In this document: piece after piece, positions 33,440-40,977 of the stretch
Position numbering within the stretch: the first letter of the stretch is position 1
How the letters are laid out: every line of letters begins with the position of its first letter
Assembly (NCBI GenBank): GCA_947371275.1
Contig: CANBOV010000015.1
Location: forward strand, 1 to 40,977
Reading direction: 5' to 3'
Source of the DNA: Flavobacteriaceae bacterium
Lineage (GTDB): Bacteria; Bacteroidota; Bacteroidia; Flavobacteriales; Flavobacteriaceae
Length of the DNA stretch: 40,977 nt
The notes under the pieces: generated by a model
Told to the model about the DNA's origin: nothing
The model's input: the letters and a program-made list of their open reading frames with translations, nothing else
The model's database searches: none
Program-made: the position numbers and the translations under genes

Positions 33440-34786
33440 ATGATTTTTAAAACAAATATAAATTACGGACATGATAAGACAGCTATTGAAGCTTTTAAAA
33501 CTATCATGAATACAAAAGAATCAATCTTGTTAACTGGCAAAGTAAGAACAGGTAAAACAACATTAATAAATTCATATTTAAATTTAACTAATAAGAAATT
33601 TATTGTATTAAGCCCTAATAGATTTGAAGCTATTAAGGCAGGGAATGTTAGTTTACAATCTTTCTTCAAATTACCGAATGATATTCATAATGATTCCGAT
33701 TTCTCTTTTTTATTAGATATAGATTATTCCACGGAACAAATAAATTTCTTAAAATGTTTAGAAATGATGATAATAGATGATGTATTGTTGTTAACATCAT
33801 CGATGTTAGATTGTATAAATATCATATTACAATATGTTAGAGGGAATTTTGAACCTTTCGGTGGGTTGCAACTTGTGTTGATTGGTGATTTATTTGAGCC
33901 TATTCTTTTTTTAAATGAAGCCGAAAAAATAGCGATTAGCAATAATTGGAAAAGTGAATTCTTTTTCGATGCAAAATGCTATAAATCTCTTGATTTAAAA
34001 TGCTATGAGCTTCATTACACTTACGTCGATGGAATATATTATGATTTTGAGATGCTTTATTACTGTCTTGGAGAGAATAATATAAATGCTAAATATTTTG
34101 AATGGCTAAATCGTGCGTTTGCTGATTTTGACGGCGCAAGAAAAGATAATTTGATTTTGACGACTGATAATAGGTTAGCCGATCTAATTAATAACGAAAG
34201 ACTGGATGAAATTTCAAGTAGTGGAGAGTATAAATTTCAATGTGATTTTCATGGAAATATAGATACCAGTATTTTACCTGTTGAGCCATTAATATCTCTT
34301 AAAAAGGGAGCAAAAGTTATTTTAATAAATGTTGATAAAATAGAAGCCAATTATACAAATGGAACTATTGGAACTTTTGAAGAAGTTTATAATGATGAAC
34401 TAGTTATAAAACTTGAAGATAATTCTATGAAGTATATAAAAAAAGTTGAATGGATAGAATATGAATATTCATTTGATATGGAAAGTGGTCAATATACTAA
34501 AACACCGAGGGGCATATTTGTGCAATATCCAATAAAGTTAGGTTGGGCAATATCAGTGAAAGACAGTAAAGACATGATATTCAAAAGAATGCATTTTGAA
34601 AACAGAAAAGTTAAAGATTATGAAAATGGACAAGTATATGGAATTTATAAACGAAGTCATGCAGGACAAGGTTTCTCGTTCACAATACCTTTGAAAAGAG
34701 AGAATATTAAAGCAGATTCAAGAATAATTGAATTTTACAACGAAAATATTCGCCTTATAGAAGATGTATTTAATGACGAAGAATAA
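33440..34786 (+). CDS. Divergent PIF1/Dda-like superfamily 1B helicase
   Basis: This 448-residue protein has a good Walker A (ILLTGKVRTGKTTLI, about 29-43) and a GD-motif segment LQLVLIGDLFEP. A beta-barrel region GAKVILINVD...YTNGTIGTFEEV is typical of PIF1/RecD-like helicases. Other motifs have drifted: motif II reads MIIDDVLLL where relatives have DExS, and the late TIHKSQG-type motif reads SVKDSKD. The C-terminal 'YPIKLGWAI' context confirms the alignment, so this is real divergence rather than misreading. The gene starts 74 bp after the Rep-like gene and ends at a terminator. It may act as a replication helper or an ATP-binding regulator. Confidence 0.6.
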   Translation: MIFKTNINYGHDKTAIEAFKTIMNTKESILLTGKVRTGKTTLINSYLNLTNKKFIVLSPNRFEAIKAGNVSLQSFFKLPNDIHNDSDFSFLLDIDYSTEQINFLKCLEMMIIDDVLLLTSSMLDCINIILQYVRGNFEPFGGLQLVLIGDLFEPILFLNEAEKIAISNNWKSEFFFDAKCYKSLDLKCYELHYTYVDGIYYDFEMLYYCLGENNINAKYFEWLNRAFADFDGARKDNLILTTDNRLADLINNERLDEISSSGEYKFQCDFHGNIDTSILPVEPLISLKKGAKVILINVDKIEANYTNGTIGTFEEVYNDELVIKLEDNSMKYIKKVEWIEYEYSFDMESGQYTKTPRGIFVQYPIKLGWAISVKDSKDMIFKRMHFENRKVKDYENGQVYGIYKRSHAGQGFSFTIPLKRENIKADSRIIEFYNENIRLIEDVFNDEE

Positions 34787-34790
34787 AATT

Positions 34791-34820
34791 TAGGCAAGGT
34801 TAATCCCCTTGCCTATTTTA
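34791..34820 (+). terminator. Rho-independent terminator after the helicase-like gene
   Basis: TAGGCAAGG (34791-34799) pairs with CCTTGCCTA (34807-34815) around a 7-nt loop, followed by a short T tract. It starts 5 bp after the stop codon. Confidence 0.85.
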
Positions 34821-34857
34821 ATTAAATACCTTTTCTAATACTAAGTATATAAAATAT

Positions 34858-34906
34858 AAAAGCATTGCGGAAATGAACGCTAAATAATAAAAAACACAAT
34901 GCTTTT
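34858..34906. repeat. 10-bp perfect inverted repeat
   Basis: AAAAGCATTG (34858-34867) pairs with CAATGCTTTT (34897-34906). The 29-nt loop contains a small GCG/CGC pair. Either strand gives a T-containing tail, so it may be a second bidirectional terminator or part of an origin region. Confidence 0.5.
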
Positions 34907-35022
34907 AATTAAAACTTAGTCAACCTAAAAGAAAACCATTATTTTTACCCTAAATATTAATAAATAGAAATATAAAAAAAGAAAAATTAAAAAATAAATA
35001 ACTGCATTTCGCAAACTGATTT

Positions 35023-35140
35023 CTGTCCTTGAAAAGTCGAAAATTCAAAAGTGTAACAGATAAGTTTAGCAAAATGCTCAAGTCACGGCTTGGGCGTTGC
35101 TTTACTTTGTTACACAGGGCTTCGACTCCCTCAAGGACAG
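35023..35140. repeat. 118-bp nested imperfect palindrome of unknown function
   Basis: Four pairs are nested in order: CTGTCCTTGA/TCAAGGACAG (outer, 10 bp), AGTCGAA/TTCGACT (7 bp), TGTAACA/TGTTACA (7 bp) and an apical GCTCAAG/CTTGGGC (7 bp with one G-U) around a TCACGG loop. Between the inner pairs, AGCAA pairs with TTGCT, leaving one-sided bulges. Possible identities are a single-strand replication origin, an attC-like recombination site or a structured RNA. Confidence 0.6.
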
Positions 35141-35200
35141 GTACGGTAACTAACCCAAGCTATTTTTTTGGGTAAAGTGAAGTGTTTAAAACTAAAAAAT

Positions 35201-35758
35201 ATGGAAGCACTAAAAAAACACATAGTTACTCTTACTTTAACTTTAACTTTATCATTCTCTTATTCATTTTCCCAATCAATTAAACAATTCGATTCTAAAG
35301 AAATTATTTTCCTATTTGAAAAAAACAAAATTGAAGTACAAAAATTTCTTGAGTCTAAGGACTATAATTTTGAAGGAAGAGATGGTGGTTTCGATAAATT
35401 CACTAAGTCAACACCAATTGGAGAATTTATAATTAGTGTGAGTTTTAATAAAACGAATAAAATAAACTCTATCTCTCTGCAAGAACATATGTCAACTAGT
35501 ACTTTAATATCTAGTGATTTATATAGTAATAAATTTAAAATCCGAAAGTTAATAAATATGAATAATGGTCAAGAGGTGGAATTTGAAGACCATATTATTC
35601 CTTTCTCTGGTTGCTTATATTCATTAAACAATTATGAAAAAAAATTAATGGTTACTTTTATGATTTCTCCATATAACCCTAATGTTATTTCTTTGAACTA
35701 TGGAAGACTAACTGGAAAAGATTATCAAGAGGAATCCAAATTAATTAATGGAAAATAG
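35201..35758 (+). CDS. Small secreted protein of unknown function
   Basis: This 185-residue protein has an N-terminal signal peptide (KKHIVTLTLTLTLSFSYSFS followed by QS). The mature part is mixed alpha/beta with many Ser, Lys and Asn residues, only one Cys and no recognisable motif. ATG 35201 is preferred over an in-frame TTG at 35168. There is no T9SS sorting domain, so it is probably periplasmic or outer-membrane associated. It stands alone between the structured spacer and the three-gene nuclease/ATPase/helicase cluster, with about 160 bp to the latter. I do not recognise it and see no link to defence beyond position. Confidence 0.65.
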   Translation: MEALKKHIVTLTLTLTLSFSYSFSQSIKQFDSKEIIFLFEKNKIEVQKFLESKDYNFEGRDGGFDKFTKSTPIGEFIISVSFNKTNKINSISLQEHMSTSTLISSDLYSNKFKIRKLINMNNGQEVEFEDHIIPFSGCLYSLNNYEKKLMVTFMISPYNPNVISLNYGRLTGKDYQEESKLINGK

Positions 35759-35882
35759 CAAAATAAAAATATTTATTACACAAGTGTTGTAATAAAGTAA
35801 CTATCACGCATCAAACATTTATTAAAATGTTTTTATGTTAATAAAGTCAATTAGGTTTTCTAAATTATAAGGATTTATCTTG

Positions 35883-35890
35883 TAAATTTG
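35883..35890 (+). promoter_or_regulatory. Possible -7 element of the nuclease/ATPase/helicase cluster
   Basis: TAAATTTG fits TAnnTTTG and lies 29 bp before the start codon of the next gene. A matching TTTG 19-21 bp upstream is not clear (the nearest is GGTTTTC), so only one half of the promoter is well supported. Confidence 0.4.
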
Positions 35891-35919
35891 ATTTTTAAAT
35901 CTTACATAAAAGCATTAAA

Positions 35920-37233
35920 ATGAATAGAGATTGGAATGACTTTAAATCTTTACATAGCAATATTTCAGGAGCTAGACAAGCTTTTGAACAGGCTTGTGAG
36001 ACCCTTTTTAGAAAAATCCACAAAGGCAAATCTGTCAGTCAGGTAGAAGTAAAACAAGGCGATGGAGGCATTGATATATTTATTGGTGAATTAGGAGTAG
36101 AGCCTATTACTGTAATTCAATGCAAATTTTTTTTGGATACATTTGAAGAAAGTCAAAAATCTCAAATTAGAGGTTCCTTTGAAACAGCATTAAATTCAGA
36201 CAAATATGAGTTAAAAGAATGGATTTTATGTATACCGAGAGTCATAGATATAGATGAGCATTCTTGGTGGTTTAAATGGAAACATAAAAAAATAGAAGAA
36301 AACATAAAAACTGAACAATTCATTCAGCTTGTAAATGGTAATGAACTAATACATTCATTTAAGGAAAATGACTTATATAATACTGTTTTTAAAATCGAAG
36401 ATTCTTTAAAAATTGCAGAAATTCACAATGCTATTGTATCCAAAAAAAAAGAAATCCCTAAAGAAACAAATCCTCAAAAAGTATTATTTAATAACTATTC
36501 TAAAGAATGTGAAAACTATTACTTAGAAAGAGAAATCGATAAGGAATTCATCAATTCCTTAAAACTTAATAATTTATGGGTCTTTGGAAATTCTGGTTTT
36601 GGTAAGACTGCATTAGTAAATAGAAATTTGACAAAAAATGATATTGAGTATTGTTTTTGTGACTTGAGTCCAATAAATATTACAAGCTCCGAGCAAGTCA
36701 TTGAAGAAATAATATTTAAAGTTGAAGAAAAATTTGAACTAGAAAGGAATCCTACTGTAACTAATAATATTAAACAACTCACACAACTCCTTTGTTGTAC
36801 TAAGAAAAGTAAAATTATAATCGTTATCGATGAACTTTCTGTTAAAGACAATAAAATTCTAAAGGAAATTGCTACCGATTTAACTAATCTAGTGGTACAT
36901 TATGGTAATTCTTTCCAAAATGAAGGATTGAAATTTGTAGTTTCAACTATTTCAAATCCAAAAGATATAATTGAAAATATATCTAAAGCCTCTGAACATT
37001 TCCAATATATTGATTGTAATGATTGGAGTATTAGTATAGAAAAATTATTTGAAATTCTCACTACTTCTTTGAGCATTGACTTAGAAGAACAGAAACAACA
37101 TATTATAGAATCTTGCGAAAATTCGCCAAGAATACTTAAATCAATCTTTAGAAAAATAATTGCATTAGAAAATATAAATCCAGCGGCAATTATCAATGCA
37201 GTAAAAATAACGACTTCTGAATTAGTTAGATAA
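35920..37233 (+). CDS. Mrr-like nuclease fused to a STAND-type P-loop NTPase
   Basis: This 437-residue protein has an N-terminal PD-(D/E)XK domain of the Mrr/restriction type: E24/E27 in a helix, GDGGID with D52, and IQCKF with Q67 and K69. The central NTPase domain has Walker A GNSGFGKT (223-230) and Walker B KIIIVIDEL (near 299-307). Its C-terminal helical part includes a winged-helix-like SPRILKSIFRKI segment. The protein reads like a nuclease switched by an ATPase, as in Avs/STAND-type sensors, but it lacks a long sensor repeat domain. The next gene supplies TPR-like repeats. The stop and next start overlap by 1 base (TAATG), so synthesis is coupled. A defence role is likely but the type is unknown. 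Confidence 0.7.
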   Translation: MNRDWNDFKSLHSNISGARQAFEQACETLFRKIHKGKSVSQVEVKQGDGGIDIFIGELGVEPITVIQCKFFLDTFEESQKSQIRGSFETALNSDKYELKEWILCIPRVIDIDEHSWWFKWKHKKIEENIKTEQFIQLVNGNELIHSFKENDLYNTVFKIEDSLKIAEIHNAIVSKKKEIPKETNPQKVLFNNYSKECENYYLEREIDKEFINSLKLNNLWVFGNSGFGKTALVNRNLTKNDIEYCFCDLSPINITSSEQVIEEIIFKVEEKFELERNPTVTNNIKQLTQLLCCTKKSKIIIVIDELSVKDNKILKEIATDLTNLVVHYGNSFQNEGLKFVVSTISNPKDIIENISKASEHFQYIDCNDWSISIEKLFEILTTSLSIDLEEQKQHIIESCENSPRILKSIFRKIIALENINPAAIINAVKITTSELVR

Positions 37234-39755
37234 TGGAAAAAGTGTTAAAAAAATATACAACTATACCTCAGCACCTCTATGTAAACAGGAATGCAGATAC
37301 TCAATTAAAAAGAATTATTGAGGAAATGCAAAGACCCGGATATGTTTTAGTTGCCAGACAAATGGGGAAAACTAATCTTTTGTTTAATGCTAAGAGAACA
37401 CTTGAAAATACTAATAGAGTGTTTGCATATGTTGATTTATCTAATCTATATAGAAATGAGAGAGATTGTTATCGAAATATTATAAATAATATTATAGAAC
37501 CTAATTTAAATATTTTTGAAACTATCGAAAGTGATATTGAAAAAATAAGAGGGAAAAATTTACCTCCTCACAATGAATATTCAAGAAGTTTAGTTACTAT
37601 CTTAAATTTTTTTAAAGGAGATTTAGTAATTATTTTAGACGAAATAGATGCTTTAAAAAGTATTGATTATTCCGACAACATATTTGCACAGATTAGAAGT
37701 AATTATTTTTCACGAACTAATTATCCTGTACTTGAAAGATTAACTTATGTCCTTTCTGGAGTAATAGAACCTACCGAATTAATTAAGGATAAAAACAAAT
37801 CTCCTTTTAATATTGGTGATAAAATTTATTTAGATGATTTTACAAAAGAAGAGCATAATGAATTTATTAATAAAAGTAAGTTAACTATTTCTCCTATTAT
37901 TTCAGACGCAATATTCAATTGGACAAATGGAAATCCTAGATTAACATTTGATGTTTGTGCCGAAGTTGAAAATTATATAATAGACAAAGGAGAAATTGAC
38001 ATTGAAATATTAGACAAGATAATTACAAAAAAATATTTAACCAGTTTTGATGTTGCCCCAATTGATCATATCAGAGAACTAGTTAAAACAAATAAGGATA
38101 TTAGGAGAGCAATTAATAATATTCATAAAAAAAATTCAACACAATTAAATGATGAAATAAAAAGGAAGCTCTATTTATATGGAATAATCAACTCCAATTT
38201 CAACGAAGAAACTCATATTAAAAATAAAATAATTGGATTAAGTCTTACGGAAGAATGGCTTAAATCAATTGACAAGGATAAAGAAATCAGTTTTGTTTAC
38301 GGACTTGCAAAGTATGGCGAGAAAGACTTCCAGAGTGCGATTGAAATATTTAAAGATGCTATTTTAATATCCGATAACAAAAGAGATATCGAAGCTTGTA
38401 ATTATTTCATTGGTTTATCGTATCTAAAGCTAAACGAATATGAAAGTGCCTTAAGTTATTTTTCTATTGATTACATCGATGAAGTTTATAGAAACGATGC
38501 AAAAGCATTTTTAGGAGTTTGTCAAATGGCAACTGACGATGAAAATGGAATCATTACGTTAAAAGAAGCAGTGAAAAATGAGACTAATACTCATGCTTAT
38601 CATAATGCTTTATTAAATTTAGCAGTAAATATAAATGATGAAGAAGAGGCTTTAACCTTACTTGAAAAATTATATAATTCAACTTCTATCTCCGAAAATT
38701 CAGATAAAGAGGAATTAAACCAACTTAAAGCTCTGTCATTATACTATCAATCTGTGATATTAGGAAAACGAAAGGATGAAAAGTCTGCTTTAGAAAAAAC
38801 AGTTTTAGCTTTAGAATATTCAAATATATCTGATTCAGTATTTTTACTTTTTAACAAGTATCATTTACAAGATGAAAAAGATGAAAATATTAAAAGGGAA
38901 TTAGTTGACAGCATTGTCAATTATCGACTTAAGTTTGATAGAAAAGATTCATACCCAATAAGCTTCAATGAATTACACAACTATTATTATTTAGACTTTA
39001 TTTTTGATAAAAATGATTTAACTCTATTCAATAAATTATTAGACTACTTAGATATTGAACTTTTACCTAATATTAACAGATATGAAATAATTTATAAGTC
39101 AAGTGTTAATTCAATTAATAATAAATTGGATTTACTTGACTATCTGTTGACATTTTCAGGGGAGATAGAAGATGGGCTATTATTGACAATCTATAGGGAT
39201 ATATTGTTTTTAAATTCTCAAAATCACTCTACATTTTTAGGCAACTTCAATCAATATCTAGAAGCATTTGAAAAGGCTAATGATTTGGTAAATAACGATA
39301 TTTATGTTTTTGCTCTTTGCATAAAGTTAAATTCAGATAGGAACAATATTTTAGAAGCACTTAAGTTATGTAAAATAATTGATAACAAAATAAAAGTCAA
39401 TATTGACGAAAATTTGAAATTTGAATCCGTTATTATTTATTACTGGTTTTCAAATCTGTACTTCAGCATAAAAGATAGAAATAATGCAATTAAATATTCT
39501 GATATAACACTAGATATAATTAAAAATTCTAATGGAAAAAAAATGTCAATGATTGATGATGAGGGTTTAAAAGCAATATCAAGTCAATTAAATCAAATCA
39601 AGGCGTCCTCAAGTATTACGAGCCCTATAGTAATAACAAAAAAGTATGGGAGGAATGATAGAATAAAAGTCAAATACACAGATGGTAAAACTGTTGAAAA
39701 AAAATACAAGCAATTAGAAGCAGACATCTTAGCTGGCAGATGTGAAGTAATTTAA
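37233..39755 (+). CDS. AAA_35-like ATPase with C-terminal TPR-like repeats
   Basis: This 840-residue protein has a P-loop VLVARQMGKTNLL near residues 38-50. It retains GKT, but the first Gly of the canonical loop is Val. The Walker B is DLVIILDEIDAL. The segment up to about 330 matches the AAA_35/STAND-like ATPase layout, ending with winged-helix-type elements. From about 350 on there are repeated helix pairs of TPR character (FVYGLAKYGEKDFQSAIEIF, FIGLSYLKLNEYESALSYF and others). A distinct basic tail follows (RNDRIKVKYTDGKTVEKKYK, ending GRCEVI). ATPase plus repeats is a common pathogen-sensor design. It lies between a nuclease/NTPase and a helicase in one operon. Confidence 0.7.
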   Translation: MEKVLKKYTTIPQHLYVNRNADTQLKRIIEEMQRPGYVLVARQMGKTNLLFNAKRTLENTNRVFAYVDLSNLYRNERDCYRNIINNIIEPNLNIFETIESDIEKIRGKNLPPHNEYSRSLVTILNFFKGDLVIILDEIDALKSIDYSDNIFAQIRSNYFSRTNYPVLERLTYVLSGVIEPTELIKDKNKSPFNIGDKIYLDDFTKEEHNEFINKSKLTISPIISDAIFNWTNGNPRLTFDVCAEVENYIIDKGEIDIEILDKIITKKYLTSFDVAPIDHIRELVKTNKDIRRAINNIHKKNSTQLNDEIKRKLYLYGIINSNFNEETHIKNKIIGLSLTEEWLKSIDKDKEISFVYGLAKYGEKDFQSAIEIFKDAILISDNKRDIEACNYFIGLSYLKLNEYESALSYFSIDYIDEVYRNDAKAFLGVCQMATDDENGIITLKEAVKNETNTHAYHNALLNLAVNINDEEEALTLLEKLYNSTSISENSDKEELNQLKALSLYYQSVILGKRKDEKSALEKTVLALEYSNISDSVFLLFNKYHLQDEKDENIKRELVDSIVNYRLKFDRKDSYPISFNELHNYYYLDFIFDKNDLTLFNKLLDYLDIELLPNINRYEIIYKSSVNSINNKLDLLDYLLTFSGEIEDGLLLTIYRDILFLNSQNHSTFLGNFNQYLEAFEKANDLVNNDIYVFALCIKLNSDRNNILEALKLCKIIDNKIKVNIDENLKFESVIIYYWFSNLYFSIKDRNNAIKYSDITLDIIKNSNGKKMSMIDDEGLKAISSQLNQIKASSSITSPIVITKKYGRNDRIKVKYTDGKTVEKKYKQLEADILAGRCEVI

Positions 39756-39832
39756 AACAAGAAACTTCTAATTTACATTGGTCTTATTTATTAGAATAAT
39801 TACTTTCTTTCGATTCATAAAATTTATTTAAA

Positions 39833-40977
39833 ATGTTAATAACATTTCCTAGATTACACAGTAAAGAGATTGTAGGGTCGAGACCAAAAAAGAACTTGAT
39901 TTTACAACTTATTGAAGATAGTACTCAAATTGATTGTAAAATCTCATCTACCAATCAAAACTACTTAATTTTAGAAAGTAATTTTGGCAGACAGTATTGT
40001 TTAATATTAGAAACTGACAATATTCCTGATGGCTATGAATATGTCCTTTTGGCAAATAAGATTCAAGAAAGCGAATTGAGCGAGAACAATTTTAGTATAA
40101 TAAAATGGGTAAAGCATCCTCTTATGAATAGTACACCTGATATGGTTGTAAGTTCTTGGAAAAACACTTTCACATTTAAAGAAGAAGACCAACAAAATAA
40201 CATCATTGGTTTAAGAAATCCGCAAATAGGTGCTATTCATTCAATTTTAGGACATTTAACTAATGCTACTGAAATCGCTAATGTTGTTTTACCAACAGGG
40301 ACAGGTAAAACCGAAACCATGTTATCAGTTTTGGTTACAAATAGATGTAAAAAATTATTAGTAACTGTTCCATCTGATTCTTTAAGAAGTCAGTTGGCAG
40401 GTAAATTTTATGATTTTGGTTGGCTAAAGAAAAAGGATAGTAATGGTAATAGTATTATGGAGGAATCAGCCATGTTTCCAATAGTTGGTATATTAAACAC
40501 TAAATTTAATGACATTGCTGAACTGGAATACTTTTTTAATAAATGTAATGTAATTATTTCCACCATGGATTTAGTTGCAGGAAGTCGACCAAACCAAATG
40601 CATAAAATGTCGGAACTATGTTCCCATTTATTTATTGATGAAGCCCATCATTCTAAAGCAGGAAACTGGAATAAATTTATTAAAACATTTGAAAAAGGGA
40701 AAGTCATACAGTTTACAGCAACTCCTTATAGAAATGACGGTCAAATATTAGACGGAAAAATAATCTATAATTTTTCATTGAAAAATGCTCAAGAACAAGG
40801 CTATTTTAAGAAAATAACATTTTTGCCAATTAGGGAATATTATCAAAAAGATTCAGACTTAAAAATTTCTGAAGTTGCTATAGAAAAATTAAGAGAGGAT
40901 ATTAGCAATGGCTATGACCATATATTGATGGCTAGATGTGAAAATAAAAATAGAGCTGAGGAAATTTTCAACATATA
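39833..40977 (+). CDS. DEAD/DEAH-box superfamily 2 helicase, N-terminal part (runs off the window)
   Basis: The open frame begins at ATG 39833 and continues to the window edge, giving 381 codons with no stop. Motif I is LPTGTGKTETM (P154-T160), motif II is FIDEAHH (D269-H272), and motif III reads QFTATPYR near residue 294. The 140-residue N-terminal extension is beta-rich and unfamiliar. After the motor core, KITFLPIREYY leads into the start of the second RecA-like domain. It lies 77 bp after the TPR-ATPase in the same direction, so it is probably the third gene of the operon. Helicase-type SF2 motors occur in many defence systems. The missing C-terminus would be needed to type it. Confidence 0.8.
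   Translation, partial: MLITFPRLHSKEIVGSRPKKNLILQLIEDSTQIDCKISSTNQNYLILESNFGRQYCLILETDNIPDGYEYVLLANKIQESELSENNFSIIKWVKHPLMNSTPDMVVSSWKNTFTFKEEDQQNNIIGLRNPQIGAIHSILGHLTNATEIANVVLPTGTGKTETMLSVLVTNRCKKLLVTVPSDSLRSQLAGKFYDFGWLKKKDSNGNSIMEESAMFPIVGILNTKFNDIAELEYFFNKCNVIISTMDLVAGSRPNQMHKMSELCSHLFIDEAHHSKAGNWNKFIKTFEKGKVIQFTATPYRNDGQILDGKIIYNFSLKNAQEQGYFKKITFLPIREYYQKDSDLKISEVAIEKLREDISNGYDHILMARCENKNRAEEIFNI

Larger units (their letters stand above)
34820..35200. other. Non-coding, strongly structured spacer
   Basis: This gap has no convincing gene. It contains a 10-bp inverted repeat (34858-34906), the 118-bp nested structure (35023-35140) and an ACCCAA/TTGGGT pair (35153-35173) just before the secreted-protein gene. 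Confidence 0.6.

Noticed and set aside
35017..35037. Third mnmE-tail-like sequence (TTTCTGTCCTTGAAAAGT)
   Set aside because: It shares only TTTCTGT and part of the end, does not encode FCIGK-stop, and is explained by the outer arm of the nested palindrome.
1..40977. CRISPR array, tRNA or rRNA gene
   Set aside because: No regularly spaced 25-40 bp repeats, no tRNA cloverleaf with T-loop consensus and no rRNA-like segments were seen on either strand.

Overview
The window is AT-rich DNA from a member of Bacteroidota, most likely a Flavobacterium-like Flavobacteriia. The clues are type IX secretion (T9SS) type A C-terminal sorting domains, a TTTG-N19-TAnnTTTG promoter, weak Shine-Dalgarno use, and the tyrosine integrase family present. 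It opens with the last 56 codons of mnmE. Nearly everything after that is accessory DNA, best read as two genomic islands integrated in tandem at the 3' end of mnmE. That site is also the known attachment site of the unrelated Salmonella Genomic Island 1. A second copy of the mnmE tail lies at 30234-30254: 17 of 21 bases match, and all four differences are in third codon positions, so both copies encode NFCIGK-stop. A tyrosine integrase gene lies just inside the left end of each island.

Island 1 (about 172-30233) starts with an overlapping xis-like HTH gene and integrase. These are followed by a hypothetical protein, a second HTH protein, a zinc-finger protein, a DUF3987-type protein and a zinc-finger/TOPRIM primase-like protein. 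The first cargo block is a minus-strand operon (15094 to 6730) encoding a single-chain type IIG-like restriction-modification enzyme, an OLD-family ATPase/TOPRIM nuclease plus UvrD-like helicase (Gabija-like pair), a GNAT-like acetyltransferase and an HNH nuclease. ATTGCAAT box clusters lie on both sides of this operon. The second cargo item is a single PIN-domain protein with two C-terminal membrane segments, preceded by a textbook Bacteroidota promoter and bracketed by an inverted repeat. The third is an 11.6-kb two-gene minus-strand operon encoding a 3283-residue secreted M43-type metalloprotease with PKD/Ig-like domains and a T9SS-sorted beta-propeller protein.

Island 2 (from about 30255, running off the right edge) has an integrase, a small PD-(D/E)XK-like protein, an HTH protein, a probable rolling-circle-type replication initiator and a divergent PIF1/Dda-like helicase. 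Two strongly folded non-coding sequences may be replication origins or recombination sites. Next come a small secreted protein and a tightly spaced three-gene cluster: an Mrr-like nuclease fused to a P-loop NTPase, an AAA ATPase with TPR-like repeats, and a DEAH-box helicase cut by the window edge. This trio looks like an anti-phage defence system that I cannot match to a named type. It is the best candidate here for something undescribed.

I saw no tRNA, rRNA, CRISPR array, insertion sequence or conjugation genes. All functional calls come from reading motifs by eye, with no database search.
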